Shown: positions 37,521 through 46,077 of the stretch, one piece after another
Position numbering within the stretch: position 1 is the stretch's first letter
Layout of the letters: every line of letters begins with the position of its first letter
Origin: Aquimarina acroporae
Lineage (GTDB): Bacteria > Bacteroidota > Bacteroidia > Flavobacteriales > Flavobacteriaceae
NCBI RefSeq assembly: GCF_023195925.1
Contig: NZ_JALPRE010000011.1
Span: 296,804-360,803 of the forward strand
DNA: 64,000 nt
Direction of reading: 5' to 3'
Notes under the pieces: model-generated
The model's input: only the letters and a program-made list of their open reading frames with translations
The model's database searches: none
What the model was told of the DNA's origin: nothing
Program-made: the position numbers and the translations under genes

Positions 37521-38385
37521 TATCTAGTTTTTTTCCAACCACAAAAGTACACTTTTCTCCTCTTATATTTTCTAATGACAAAGCTCCGTTAGGAGTTTTT
37601 ATGGTTAGTTGGGGAGAAACCTGCAAGATTACTCCGTTATCAACAGAGCTATTAAAACCATAATCTGAATAGTTGACCTTATCTATTATAACTTTTTTAT
37701 TGTCGTAAAACGTAAATGCTCCAGGATAAGGATCTGCTTGTGCTCTTACCCAATTACGTATTCGCTCTTTGCTCCAGTTCCAATTAATCTCACCGTCATT
37801 GGGAGTACGTTTTCCAAAATAAGTAGCTTTACTCTCATCTTGAATAGTAGTCTCAAGGTCTTTTTTATCTACTTTTTGAAGCACTCCTTCGACCAAAGGA
37901 ATGTATTGCTCTGCATATTTCACCAAAATATCTGCACCAGTATCATTATCTCCTATAGGTATTATAATTTGTTCAATAATAGCTCCGGTATCACAACCTA
38001 TTTCAATTTTGTGAGCGGTAATTCCTGTTTCTTTTTCATTATTTATAATTGCCCAAACATGAGGGGTTCTTCCTCGGTATTTAGGCAATAAAGAACCATG
38101 TATATTGAATGCCAGTTTTTTAGGGTGAGTAATAATATCTTCTTCAATCAAAAACAAATAATTGATAGAAGCAATCACATCAACATCGATATCTTTGATA
38201 AAACTGAATCCTTTTCCTTTTCTTGGGTTACCTGCAAAACAGGGGATCTTATTATCCTTACAAAAATCTATAATTGCAGTAGATCCTTTATCTGTTAATA
38301 CAAATCTTACTTCGTAATTGTTTATTATTTGAGAAATGGTTTTATACCCCAATCCTCCGCTACATAATACTCCTAGAGTTAACAT
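37504..38385 (-). CDS. Sugar N-formyltransferase (ArnA-like)
   Basis: 293 aa. The formyltransferase core (about 1-200) has catalytic Asn and His in NIHGSLLPKYRGRTPHVW (about 93-110) and Asp in IGCDTGAII (about 129-137). HGSLLPKYRGR matches the sugar formyltransferase ArnA better than tRNA formyltransferase, which has HASLLPRWRGAAP. A C-terminal domain (about 205-290) follows. It is locked between pseG and pseI by overlaps of 7 and 17 bases, so it probably N-formylates the nonulosonic acid or its precursor, using formyl-tetrahydrofolate. Confidence 0.82.
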   Translation of the reverse strand: MLTLGVLCSGGLGYKTISQIINNYEVRFVLTDKGSTAIIDFCKDNKIPCFAGNPRKGKGFSFIKDIDVDVIASINYLFLIEEDIITHPKKLAFNIHGSLLPKYRGRTPHVWAIINNEKETGITAHKIEIGCDTGAIIEQIIIPIGDNDTGADILVKYAEQYIPLVEGVLQKVDKKDLETTIQDESKATYFGKRTPNDGEINWNWSKERIRNWVRAQADPYPGAFTFYDNKKVIIDKVNYSDYGFNSSVDNGVILQVSPQLTIKTPNGALSLENIRGEKCTFVVGKKLDNENRK

Positions 38386-39392
38386 AAGTGTTCAATCAAA
38401 TTAAGAAATCTTTGTTTAATATCTGCATCGAATAATTCTTGTTGCGAATGTAAGCAGTTCTCATAACTTTTTACTTCCAAAATACCTAGAATAGCATTTT
38501 TAAAACTATCTACGGTATATTGTGTATAATCTCCACCTCCAAAAATTGCATGTTTCTCCAAAAAGCCTTTGTAAATAAGCTCTTGATTGTCTACAAAATA
38601 CCCCCCAAGAATTGGCATTTTCACACAGCATAATTCATATAAAATTGTGCTTGTGGGAGCAATAGCAAAATTACAAGAAGTCATCAAATCCGCCAGTTCA
38701 TTTTCAGACAAATTACTATGGGTATGAAGTCTGGAAGAGGCTTGTTTCTCCAGAGCATAAATTTCCTGGTCTTGGTAAGCCGCTCCTAAAACCACATGAA
38801 TTTCTTCTATTTGATCTATTTGTAGTAATGCTTGTGTTGCTTTTAAAGAAAGATTAAGCATATCTGCTCCACCAAAACATACAAAAGCTTTATTGATACT
38901 TTTTATCTCCCGAGTTTTCTTTGCAGCCTCCAAAAACGACGGTCTAAGCAATGCGAATTTTGTACCTAAAGCAAACTCTGTATTAGACTCATGTGTAAAA
39001 TCTGAAACTTTTAAATAGGGAGAATGGTTAATTACAATATCTGCATACATATGTTCTTTGGCAAGATCATCTATGTAGATCAATTGGAATCCCAGCTCTT
39101 TTATCTCCTTTTGATATAAAGATGTGAAGTGATATCCATCTGCTATAATGATATGATTTTTAGGCTCATATCGATTTGCTATCCAATGTGGTTCTTTTTC
39201 TGATGTGATATCGCTTCCTAAAAGCACCGTGGTATAATCTTTTGGTATAACGCTTGTTGTACTCGAAGATCGTGTAAGGTATACAAATTCATAATGCTCT
39301 TTTAGCATTTCTACCACTCCAAATAACCGATATAAATGCCCTAAACCTGTGGTTTTGTTACCGTCGGCTCTAAAAATTATTTTTTTCTTCAA
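38379..39392 (-). CDS. pseG: UDP-2,4-diacetamido-trideoxy-altropyranose hydrolase (PseG/SpsG)
   Basis: 337 aa GT-B-fold hydrolase that removes UDP before PseI acts. The N-terminus FRADGNKTTGLGHLYRLFGVVEML holds the conserved Asp and the His of GHL; ADGYHF (about 85) and the C-terminal donor region with CFGGADMLNLSLKA and APTSTILYELCC are as in PseG/SpsG. It overlaps the formyltransferase gene by 7 bases and starts a new run after the two lipoprotein genes. Confidence 0.88.
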   Translation of the reverse strand: MKKKIIFRADGNKTTGLGHLYRLFGVVEMLKEHYEFVYLTRSSSTTSVIPKDYTTVLLGSDITSEKEPHWIANRYEPKNHIIIADGYHFTSLYQKEIKELGFQLIYIDDLAKEHMYADIVINHSPYLKVSDFTHESNTEFALGTKFALLRPSFLEAAKKTREIKSINKAFVCFGGADMLNLSLKATQALLQIDQIEEIHVVLGAAYQDQEIYALEKQASSRLHTHSNLSENELADLMTSCNFAIAPTSTILYELCCVKMPILGGYFVDNQELIYKGFLEKHAIFGGGDYTQYTVDSFKNAILGILEVKSYENCLHSQQELFDADIKQRFLNLIEHLC

Positions 39393-39411
39393 GGGATTGC
39401 TAATTTTTTGT

Positions 39412-39445
39412 CAAACCTACGCATAAAATGTATCTATCTAGACAA
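39412..39445 (-). promoter_or_regulatory. Candidate promoter for pseG-formyltransferase-pseI
   Basis: On the minus strand TTG (39443-39445) and TAGGTTTG (39412-39419) are 23 bases apart, at the long end of the Bacteroidota spacing. It lies 20 bases upstream of pseG, within the short gap after the lipoprotein gene, and would restore transcription downstream of the inserted genes. Confidence 0.35.
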
Positions 39446-39483
39446 TTTTTGGTTTAAATAGGTGTTAATTGCTACAATCTCCG
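39425..39483 (-). repeat. 3' flank repeat, copy A
   Basis: This stretch covers the last codons of the 39465 lipoprotein gene and about 40 bases beyond its stop. It closely matches 40503-40562 at the end of the neighbouring lipoprotein gene; shared blocks include AAAATGTAT, GTTTAAATAGGT and TTAATTGCT / CTAATTGCT. Conservation outside the coding region argues for duplication of a segment. Confidence 0.75.
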
Positions 39484-40412
39484 GCTTGGAAATCAGCAAA
39501 GGTAGGATTGTATAAATTTTCAGATATTTCAAAATTATTTTCTGTAATGAGATCTGATAAAGAACAATAATCGGTATAGGAGGTTTGTTTTATGATTATT
39601 TGTCCTCCAACTTCCTTCAAATTTTTCAAAGCCTTTAAAGGATCTCCATTACTAGCATAAATTTCTAAATTCCCATCAATTTTCTCTATATCCTCAAAAC
39701 CTAATTCATCTTGATTACCAAAATCAAAATTATCATAAGGGTACAGATAGCCAAAGTCCAAATCCAAATATTCTCCAATTATTAAATCACCTTTTATTTC
39801 TTTAATCCCTCTCAATACTGACATATCCGTAATACTCTCTTTTCTTCCATCGGGATTAGGATGTACAGGATGATTACCAAGGATCATTAGATTTCCTTCT
39901 AGAATATCTATTTGATGATTTTCAAACAAGGATATATGAATTTGATCTCTTATTTTAATGTCTCCAACCACTGTTCCAGAACCTACCGTATTAAAAATTC
40001 TTGCTTTTGATATATCCGACTCATTATCAAAATTATCTATGGCCATGACTGATACACTGTACCTATTAAAAACCTCTAGGTCGGTAACAGTTATAGTATT
40101 ATCATTAGTTTCTTTTATTATAACATCATTTGTAGGTATAATAAGTTCTTCATTTGCTTTGCAATACCATATTACATCGCTAATCGAAAGAGTATCATAA
40201 AAACAAGGAGCTATGAAAACTCTGTATAGAATATTGTCATTGTTTATATCAGACGAACTATCCCATTCTATTTTCACATTCATATTGTTTTCTATAGAAA
40301 CAATTATATTAGCAGGTGTACTTGGCGGTGAATTTATCACCTCATCTTCTTCACATGATACTAGTAAAATCATAAAAATTGCAATAGGAAACTTTTGGAT
40401 TATTTTTTTCAT
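39465..40412 (-). CDS. Surface lipoprotein with FN3-like and leucine-rich (receptor-L-like) regions, copy 1
   Basis: 315 aa. The signal peptide ends ILLVSC, lipid-modified Cys20, followed by EEDE; acidic residues here are the Bacteroidota signal for export to the cell surface. Residues 30-145 form one fibronectin type III-like domain (PSTPANIIVSIENNMNVKIEW). Residues about 150-310 hold beta-strand repeats like receptor L / BspA-type leucine-rich repeats (ITDMSVLRGIKEIKGDLIIGE, LKALKNLKEVGGQIIIK), ending in FADFQAGDCSN. It is a paralog of the C-terminal half of the next protein. Likely role is surface binding; ligand unknown. Confidence 0.8.
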   Translation of the reverse strand: MKKIIQKFPIAIFMILLVSCEEDEVINSPPSTPANIIVSIENNMNVKIEWDSSSDINNDNILYRVFIAPCFYDTLSISDVIWYCKANEELIIPTNDVIIKETNDNTITVTDLEVFNRYSVSVMAIDNFDNESDISKARIFNTVGSGTVVGDIKIRDQIHISLFENHQIDILEGNLMILGNHPVHPNPDGRKESITDMSVLRGIKEIKGDLIIGEYLDLDFGYLYPYDNFDFGNQDELGFEDIEKIDGNLEIYASNGDPLKALKNLKEVGGQIIIKQTSYTDYCSLSDLITENNFEISENLYNPTFADFQAGDCSN

Positions 40413-40502
40413 TTTATAGGTACAGTTAATTAATCTTGTGGTAAGTTCTTATTTTTAAAAATACTTCTTTTAGAGATGTTATAACTCACAGGAACAATTT
40501 AC

Positions 40503-40562
40503 AAAATGTATATTCAGATGACTTTTTAGTTTAAATAGGTACTAATTGCTGCAATTTCCATC
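40503..40562 (-). repeat. 3' flank repeat, copy B
   Basis: Matches 39425-39483 (copy A) across the stop codon and about 38 bases downstream of the larger lipoprotein gene, with the shared block GTTTAAATAGGT at 40529-40540. It marks the duplicated unit that produced the two lipoprotein genes. Confidence 0.75.
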
Positions 40563-42509
40563 TTGAAAGTCTGTTAGTGTTGGATTATATGAATTTCCTG
40601 ATATTTCAAAAGTATTAGTAAGGAAAAAGTCTGAAAGTGCACAATAATCAAGTATTGGGGTGTCTTTTATTGATATTGTCTCGCCTATATGAGTTAAAGT
40701 ATCAAAACCGTTTAAAGAAGTTAAATTAGTATTATCAATCCGCAAATTCTCTTGTATTTTCAATAAGTTTTTAAACCCTTCCCCAAGTTCATCAAAATTT
40801 AAATTATAATTATCTGAACCCATAACCTCGCTTCCGAAAATCAAACTTCCATTTATTTCTCTTATGCCATTCAAAGGTGTTAAATCTGTAATACTCTCTA
40901 CTTCAAATCCTAAAGTTCCAGAGGGCCCAACTCCACCTATTATAAGATTCCCATTTAAAATTTCTAATTCATGTTCTTTAAATAAATCAACAAAAACTTG
41001 ATCAGTCAAAACGATATCTCCATTATACGTTCCCGATGGAACAGTTGAAAAACCTATCGTCATGGGTTCTGACTCATTACCAAAATTATCTACCGTAGTA
41101 ACGGCAATTCTATAATATGACAATGGATCAAGGTTTTCTAAAGAATAAAAATTATCGCTTATCTCGGTCAAAGGTGTATTAAAATCTATATATAAGTCAG
41201 TAAATATGTCATTTGTAGTATATGTTAATACCCATTTTCCTATGTATAATTTATAACTAATATTATCTCCTTCTACACCATTAGGTTTTTCCCATTCCAG
41301 CCTAATATTTGTAAAATCCAGGTCATACCTTAAATTAACAGGGGAACCTGGTGGGGTATTGAATTTACATTTTACCCCTTTGATGTCTTCTTCAGTCGGA
41401 TTATATAAATTATTTTCTACCACGTAACCCCTATAATTAATTTCTGGAATAACATCTATAACCACATTATTCATATACTCACGGATGCCACAAAAATCTA
41501 ACAGCTTCTCGTTGTCAGTAATAGTTACTCTGGAAATATTGAATTCATTCTCACTGTTATTTAAATTTGAAATTCCTTCTAGTGAAATTAATTCTGAATT
41601 TCCAATAATTTGAAGATTCCCAGTACTTTTAAGATTATCAAACCCTTTCAATTCAACAAGTTGATTCATGCGTCTCAATGATAGGCTATTTGTCGAAGTA
41701 AGTTGAGAAAAAACTGATAGATGAGTATCGGTAATATTATCTAACTTTTCTAAATACAATTCATCAATCTTTGTAACACCAGAAAAATTCGAAAGGTTTT
41801 TAATCCCTAAATTGGTTAATTTTAGAGCTTTAATTTCTTTTTGGGGTTCTAATCCTTCAAGATTTTCTAAAATAGGATTATTCAAAAGTTCTACTCTAGT
41901 CGCTAGTCCAAAATACTTTCGAATAGCAGAAATATCCTTTAGCTTTGGATTGTTTTCAATGCGGATAACTGTGTTTTGATTACTCAATATGTTCTCAAGT
42001 CCATCCAAGGTTTCTAAAGAGGTATTTTGGACTACAATCTCCTCACGAACAAAATTTAATGATGCCAAGTTTGATAGATTTACAATATCCTCTCCTTCTA
42101 TTGTAAGTTTTGCAATTGCAGTATAAGGAAAATTGTCTACTCCGAACTGATCTGTAATTCTCTCGTAGCCCCCAACAGTATTTTTGGTAGTAGTAAAAGA
42201 AAAAGTATCGAAAGTGCTTTGTCCATCTGGACTAGTTGCATAGACTGCGCCTTCATATTGAGTTTCTTCCTCTAAATCAGAAAAGGTAAAATTATTTTCT
42301 GCCAAAGCTTCCGCTTTCACTTCATTATTTAAAACTATCCTGTATAGTGTATTTGAACCCATGTTTGTTTCCCAGGAGATAGAAGCGTTAAATGCTTTAA
42401 TCTGATCTATTTTAATAGTAATTGAATTAGGTATTTTATCATCACTATCGCATGAGGTTACAAAGAGTATAAGAAATGCTAATAACAATTTCAGAATTGT
42501 TTTTTTCAT
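40542..42509 (-). CDS. Surface lipoprotein with two FN3-like domains and leucine-rich regions, copy 2
   Basis: 655 aa from the ATG at 42509, which places the signal peptide correctly; a longer frame starts at 42536. Lipid-modified Cys20 is in FVTSCDSDD, again with acidic residues that suggest surface export. Layout: FN3-like (about 30-110), leucine-rich receptor-L-like block (about 120-380, with SLETLDGLENIL, LKSTGNLQIIGNSEL), second FN3-like (about 385-500), second leucine-rich block (about 505-655) ending TLTDFQDGNCSN. The second half is the paralog of copy 1. It interrupts an otherwise tight pse gene run. Confidence 0.8.
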   Translation of the reverse strand: MKKTILKLLLAFLILFVTSCDSDDKIPNSITIKIDQIKAFNASISWETNMGSNTLYRIVLNNEVKAEALAENNFTFSDLEEETQYEGAVYATSPDGQSTFDTFSFTTTKNTVGGYERITDQFGVDNFPYTAIAKLTIEGEDIVNLSNLASLNFVREEIVVQNTSLETLDGLENILSNQNTVIRIENNPKLKDISAIRKYFGLATRVELLNNPILENLEGLEPQKEIKALKLTNLGIKNLSNFSGVTKIDELYLEKLDNITDTHLSVFSQLTSTNSLSLRRMNQLVELKGFDNLKSTGNLQIIGNSELISLEGISNLNNSENEFNISRVTITDNEKLLDFCGIREYMNNVVIDVIPEINYRGYVVENNLYNPTEEDIKGVKCKFNTPPGSPVNLRYDLDFTNIRLEWEKPNGVEGDNISYKLYIGKWVLTYTTNDIFTDLYIDFNTPLTEISDNFYSLENLDPLSYYRIAVTTVDNFGNESEPMTIGFSTVPSGTYNGDIVLTDQVFVDLFKEHELEILNGNLIIGGVGPSGTLGFEVESITDLTPLNGIREINGSLIFGSEVMGSDNYNLNFDELGEGFKNLLKIQENLRIDNTNLTSLNGFDTLTHIGETISIKDTPILDYCALSDFFLTNTFEISGNSYNPTLTDFQDGNCSN

Positions 42510-42623
42510 CGTAAAATAGTTTATGTAAAGGTACATTACTTTATGTTCTATCCTGACGAATTGTTACTTCTTAAGACTGTTAAATTTTAGGCAACAGAGC
42601 CAAAATGAAAAGTATAAAAAGAA

Positions 42624-43910
42624 CTATCTCACCTTAAACAAGGGAACGAGAGGTTGGGCTTTGAGCGCTTCTTCCATATTTTTATGACCTTGAACTGTTT
42701 TAAACTTATCGAAAAATAGTGCGTAAGCTTCAATTAGTTTGTCGATATCTTCCTGGGAATGGGCATAACTCAAATTATGGGTGCCTATGGTAAATATTCC
42801 ATTTGCAAACATTTCTTGTAAATAGAGTGTTTTGATCTCTTCTGGAGTTGCCCAATCTACAGGTTTGATCACAAAAAATGACCACACAGGATAGCCTTGT
42901 ATCTCGAAGACATCAGACAAATCATATTTAGTAATGACTTTGTTTAGTTCATTTATTAAATATGCACCATGATCTTCTATAGTTTTAAGAATTGGTTCTT
43001 TTTCCAAACGATCCAAAACCACATTTGCAGCTGCCAGAGACAAAGTTTCTCCTCCAAAAGTAAACGAGAAAAATACTTCCTCCATAAACTTCATTATCTC
43101 TTTTTTTCCTGCAACTGCGGATAAAGCATAACCATTTGCCAATCCTTTTCCAAACGTCGCCAGATCAGGAGTGACACCAAAAAACTCTTGTGCACCACCA
43201 TTTGCGTATCTAAATCCGGTAATGGTCTCATCAAACACCAAAACTGCTCCGGCCTTATGAGTAAGTTCTTTTACTTTTTGTAAGAAATTATCTTTGGGAG
43301 GCGTAATATTTACGGGCTCCATAATGACAGCGGCAACTTTACCTTCTAACTCTTTAAGTTTATTTTCTAATGACTCAATATCATTATACATAAACTTATG
43401 AGTTAAGTCCTGAGTCGCTTGAGGTACTCCCAAATCTCGGGTAGTCGAACCGATATACCAATCTTGCCAACCATGGTAACCACATACTAGTATATGATCT
43501 CTACCAGTATATGCCCTGGCAATTCTAATCGCTCCAGAAGTTGCGTCAGAACCATTTTTGCCAAATCTAACCATTTCTGCACAAGGCACCATCTTGCATA
43601 TTCTCTCTGCTACCTGAAACTCTAACTCGTGTGCCAAAGAGTAAATCGTTCCTTTTTGAAGTTGTGCTGTTACGGCTTCGATAATTTGCTCTTCACAATG
43701 CCCTATGGTTATAGATAACAAACCATTTACGTAATCTATGTATTCGTTGCCATCTACATCCCAAAACTTTGATCCTTTTGCGTGAGAGGCGAAATATGGT
43801 GAAACTCCATGCGGTAGTTGAGTAATACTCTTACTAAATGTTTGAGAGCCTAATGGAACGGTTTCTAATGCTCTTTCCAGGTATTTTTCGGATTGACTAT
43901 ACTTACTCAT
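42624..43910 (-). CDS. Class III aminotransferase (glutamate-1-semialdehyde aminomutase-like)
   Basis: 428 aa PLP enzyme. The pyridoxal lysine is in TFGKGLANGYALSA (about residue 252), with DETITGFR about 25 residues earlier and GSDATSGAIRIARAYTG near 120. It resembles HemL-type aminotransferases, but the context is nonulosonic acid synthesis, not haem. It lies 15 bases after the cytidylyltransferase gene. It may add an amino group to a sugar or to an acyl substituent; the substrate is unknown. Confidence 0.85.
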   Translation of the reverse strand: MSKYSQSEKYLERALETVPLGSQTFSKSITQLPHGVSPYFASHAKGSKFWDVDGNEYIDYVNGLLSITIGHCEEQIIEAVTAQLQKGTIYSLAHELEFQVAERICKMVPCAEMVRFGKNGSDATSGAIRIARAYTGRDHILVCGYHGWQDWYIGSTTRDLGVPQATQDLTHKFMYNDIESLENKLKELEGKVAAVIMEPVNITPPKDNFLQKVKELTHKAGAVLVFDETITGFRYANGGAQEFFGVTPDLATFGKGLANGYALSAVAGKKEIMKFMEEVFFSFTFGGETLSLAAANVVLDRLEKEPILKTIEDHGAYLINELNKVITKYDLSDVFEIQGYPVWSFFVIKPVDWATPEEIKTLYLQEMFANGIFTIGTHNLSYAHSQEDIDKLIEAYALFFDKFKTVQGHKNMEEALKAQPLVPLFKVR

Positions 43911-43925
43911 ATGAATTCTATTTTT

Positions 43926-44681
43926 TTAATCTTCATCAACAGATTTAATATATCCTTCGTTTCTGGTAATATTACTGTTGAGTTCTTGAATTTCTTCGTT
44001 GTTTAAATAATATTCTGCATATGTTTTCCAATCTTTTTCTAAACCAAGATCTTCAACAATTTTTTCTATAACCTCAAAATCTACTTGTTCATCGACAGTT
44101 AACCTAACGTGATTATAGTTCTCATCGGGCGCATAGTTATCAGATTGGAATAGTGTTCCGTTTTTATAGGTGGAATTATTGCGAATAAACGGTGTAACGT
44201 GTTCTCGTTCAGAATTTAGTTTAGCTTCATTCCATGCTTTCTCTAATGCCGAGAAAGTGAAAACCTCGATGTCTTGTCCATCAGGGTACAATTCTTCTAA
44301 AATATTGGCGTAATAATCTAATTTTCTCTCTTTAGCCTGAGTTACAACCTCATCTATTAACACAGGGTCTATAAGAGGACAATCTGATGTTAACCTTACC
44401 ACATAATCAGGCTTATCGCTTTTTACCGTTTGATAAAAACGGTCCAAAACATCATCTTCACTTCCTCTGTAATACTTAACATTTAACTCTTTAGCAAGTT
44501 TTTCAATTTGATCATCATTTGAATTGGTGGTTGTAGCAATATAAATCATATCTATTGATTTGGCTTGCTTTATTCTATCAATATGAATCTGAAGAAGTGT
44601 TTTGCCTTTAATCTTTTTCAAGACTTTATTTGGCAATCTTGTTGATCCTGATCTCGCTTGAGTAACAACTATAACTTTCAT
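43926..44681 (-). CDS. pseF: Cytidylyltransferase, SpsF/PseF type
   Basis: 251 aa nucleotidyltransferase. QARSGSTRLPNKVLKKI (8-24) is the signature of SpsF-like proteins related to CMP-sugar synthetases; RLTSDCPLIDP (about 97-107) carries the metal-binding Asp. It is the only candidate in the locus to activate the nonulosonic acid with CTP, so PseF function is inferred. SpsF-type proteins differ from classical PseF, hence the reserve. It abuts the aldo/keto reductase gene with no gap. Confidence 0.75.
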   Translation of the reverse strand: MKVIVVTQARSGSTRLPNKVLKKIKGKTLLQIHIDRIKQAKSIDMIYIATTTNSNDDQIEKLAKELNVKYYRGSEDDVLDRFYQTVKSDKPDYVVRLTSDCPLIDPVLIDEVVTQAKERKLDYYANILEELYPDGQDIEVFTFSALEKAWNEAKLNSEREHVTPFIRNNSTYKNGTLFQSDNYAPDENYNHVRLTVDEQVDFEVIEKIVEDLGLEKDWKTYAEYYLNNEEIQELNSNITRNEGYIKSVDED

Positions 44682-45557
44682 TTAATTCCAGTTTGAGGGA
44701 TTTAACAGTTCTTCTTCTTTCACAGATATCTGATCTATCAAATCATGCGGTATATCGATGGTTCCATTACATATACTCAAATTACCTAACAATTGGTCCT
44801 CACTTTCAACACCTATCAAAACCGCATCTATGTATTTTTTTTGTAATACATATTGAAGAGTTAATGTTTGCGTATTAAGGTTATGTTTTTCCTTAATGCC
44901 TGTAAGTGTTTCCATATAAGGTCGCAACGTCTCTAATTTTCCTTTTATATCTTCTATTTTTTTAAAAAATAGACCTTGTAAAAATACGGAACGAGTATGA
45001 ATTTCGATATTTTTAGCTTTGGCTTTTTCAAGTACGTCCTTTCGTTTAGACTGGTTATCAAACAAATTAAATGGAATCTGAATAAAATCAAAGTCACTAT
45101 AATTGTCTATGATATCTTCAATTTCATCATTAGTATAGAGTGAAATTCCAGCTTTTTCAATGATTCCTTCATTTCTAATCTTTAAGACCTCATCATAAAG
45201 ATCAAGGTTTTTTTTAAAACCTTGATGATTGTGAAACATGTACCCCAAAAGTTTATCTGTATGCAGGGTCTCACAATTTGAGAGTATATGATTTCTTAGC
45301 TCATCCTTTTTTAAAGAAAGGTTGACACTTAGCTTTGTGATGATATTAAATTTTTTATGTGGATATTTCTTTTGAAATGCCCCTATTACTTCTTGAGAAT
45401 CTCCATAGGCTTCTGCAGTATCCAATGTCCTAATTCCATTATCGTATGCGGTATGTAATATTTGAAAAGCCTTGTCTAGGGTTGGTTTTCCTAATTGATT
45501 ATTAATCCCATAGGCTAACCCTAGTTGAACAGTTCCTAAAATAAGTTTATTCGTCAT
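44682..45557 (-). CDS. Aldo/keto reductase
   Basis: 291 aa TIM-barrel oxidoreductase using NADPH. The catalytic tetrad is visible: Asp in RTLDTAEAYGD with Tyr four residues on, Lys in FNIITKLSVN, and His in LLGYMFHNHQG. Its stop abuts the pseF start region and its start overlaps the GNAT gene by 11 bases, so it belongs to the nonulosonic acid operon. It is not part of the standard PseB-C-H-G-I-F route and suggests a modified product. Confidence 0.87.
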   Translation of the reverse strand: MTNKLILGTVQLGLAYGINNQLGKPTLDKAFQILHTAYDNGIRTLDTAEAYGDSQEVIGAFQKKYPHKKFNIITKLSVNLSLKKDELRNHILSNCETLHTDKLLGYMFHNHQGFKKNLDLYDEVLKIRNEGIIEKAGISLYTNDEIEDIIDNYSDFDFIQIPFNLFDNQSKRKDVLEKAKAKNIEIHTRSVFLQGLFFKKIEDIKGKLETLRPYMETLTGIKEKHNLNTQTLTLQYVLQKKYIDAVLIGVESEDQLLGNLSICNGTIDIPHDLIDQISVKEEELLNPSNWN

Positions 45558-46077
45558 TTTTCTTAATCATCCTTATTGAATTACATAATTCTCCTGCATA
45601 AACTCCCTTGTTTTCTATGATGCCTTCAATCTCAAACCCCATATTCTCATAAAGTTTTAAGGCTCCAATATTCTTTTCAATCACCCCAAGAGTTATTTGA
45701 GAAAGTTTTATGGCTTCAAAACAATAGTTAATTACACATATCGAAGCTTCTTTGGCATATCCTTTTCCCCACTCATTCTTGTCTCCCATCATTATCCCAT
45801 ATTCTCCAGAATTCTTAACGCTATCTATAGGATCTATTTTTATATTACCAATATGTTTATCTGAGTCTTTAATATGAATACCCCAAAAAAGGATATCTTT
45901 TTCTTCTTGCTCTTTTAGGTAAGTTTCTAACTGATCAAGCGTATAATTACCTCCTGTTTCTAAATATTGATAAACATCAACATCATTTAACCATGCTACG
46001 TATGTTTCTGATAAATGTTCTTCTAAAGACAGTCGTCTTAAGGATAATCTTTCTGTTTCTAGATTAACTGCTTTCAT
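45547..46077 (-). CDS. pseH: GNAT N-acetyltransferase, probable PseH
   Basis: 176 aa GCN5-related acetyltransferase. The acetyl-CoA loop is NEWGKGYAKEA (about 106-116), and the C-terminal part has VIEKNIGALKLYENMGF. It overlaps pseC by 4 bases. PseH acetylates the 4-amino sugar made by PseC, which fits this position, though the protein belongs to the RimJ/RimL-like group and could acylate with another CoA ester. Confidence 0.75.
   Translation of the reverse strand: MKAVNLETERLSLRRLSLEEHLSETYVAWLNDVDVYQYLETGGNYTLDQLETYLKEQEEKDILFWGIHIKDSDKHIGNIKIDPIDSVKNSGEYGIMMGDKNEWGKGYAKEASICVINYCFEAIKLSQITLGVIEKNIGALKLYENMGFEIEGIIENKGVYAGELCNSIRMIKKNDE

Noticed and set aside
37504..38385. Formyltransferase as methionyl-tRNA formyltransferase
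   Set aside because: The HGSLLPKYRGR motif is ArnA-like, and the gene is interlocked with pseG and pseI, not with def or sun.
42624..43910. Class III aminotransferase as HemL of haem synthesis
   Set aside because: It is placed in a nonulosonic acid operon and the substrate region differs; no haem gene is near.
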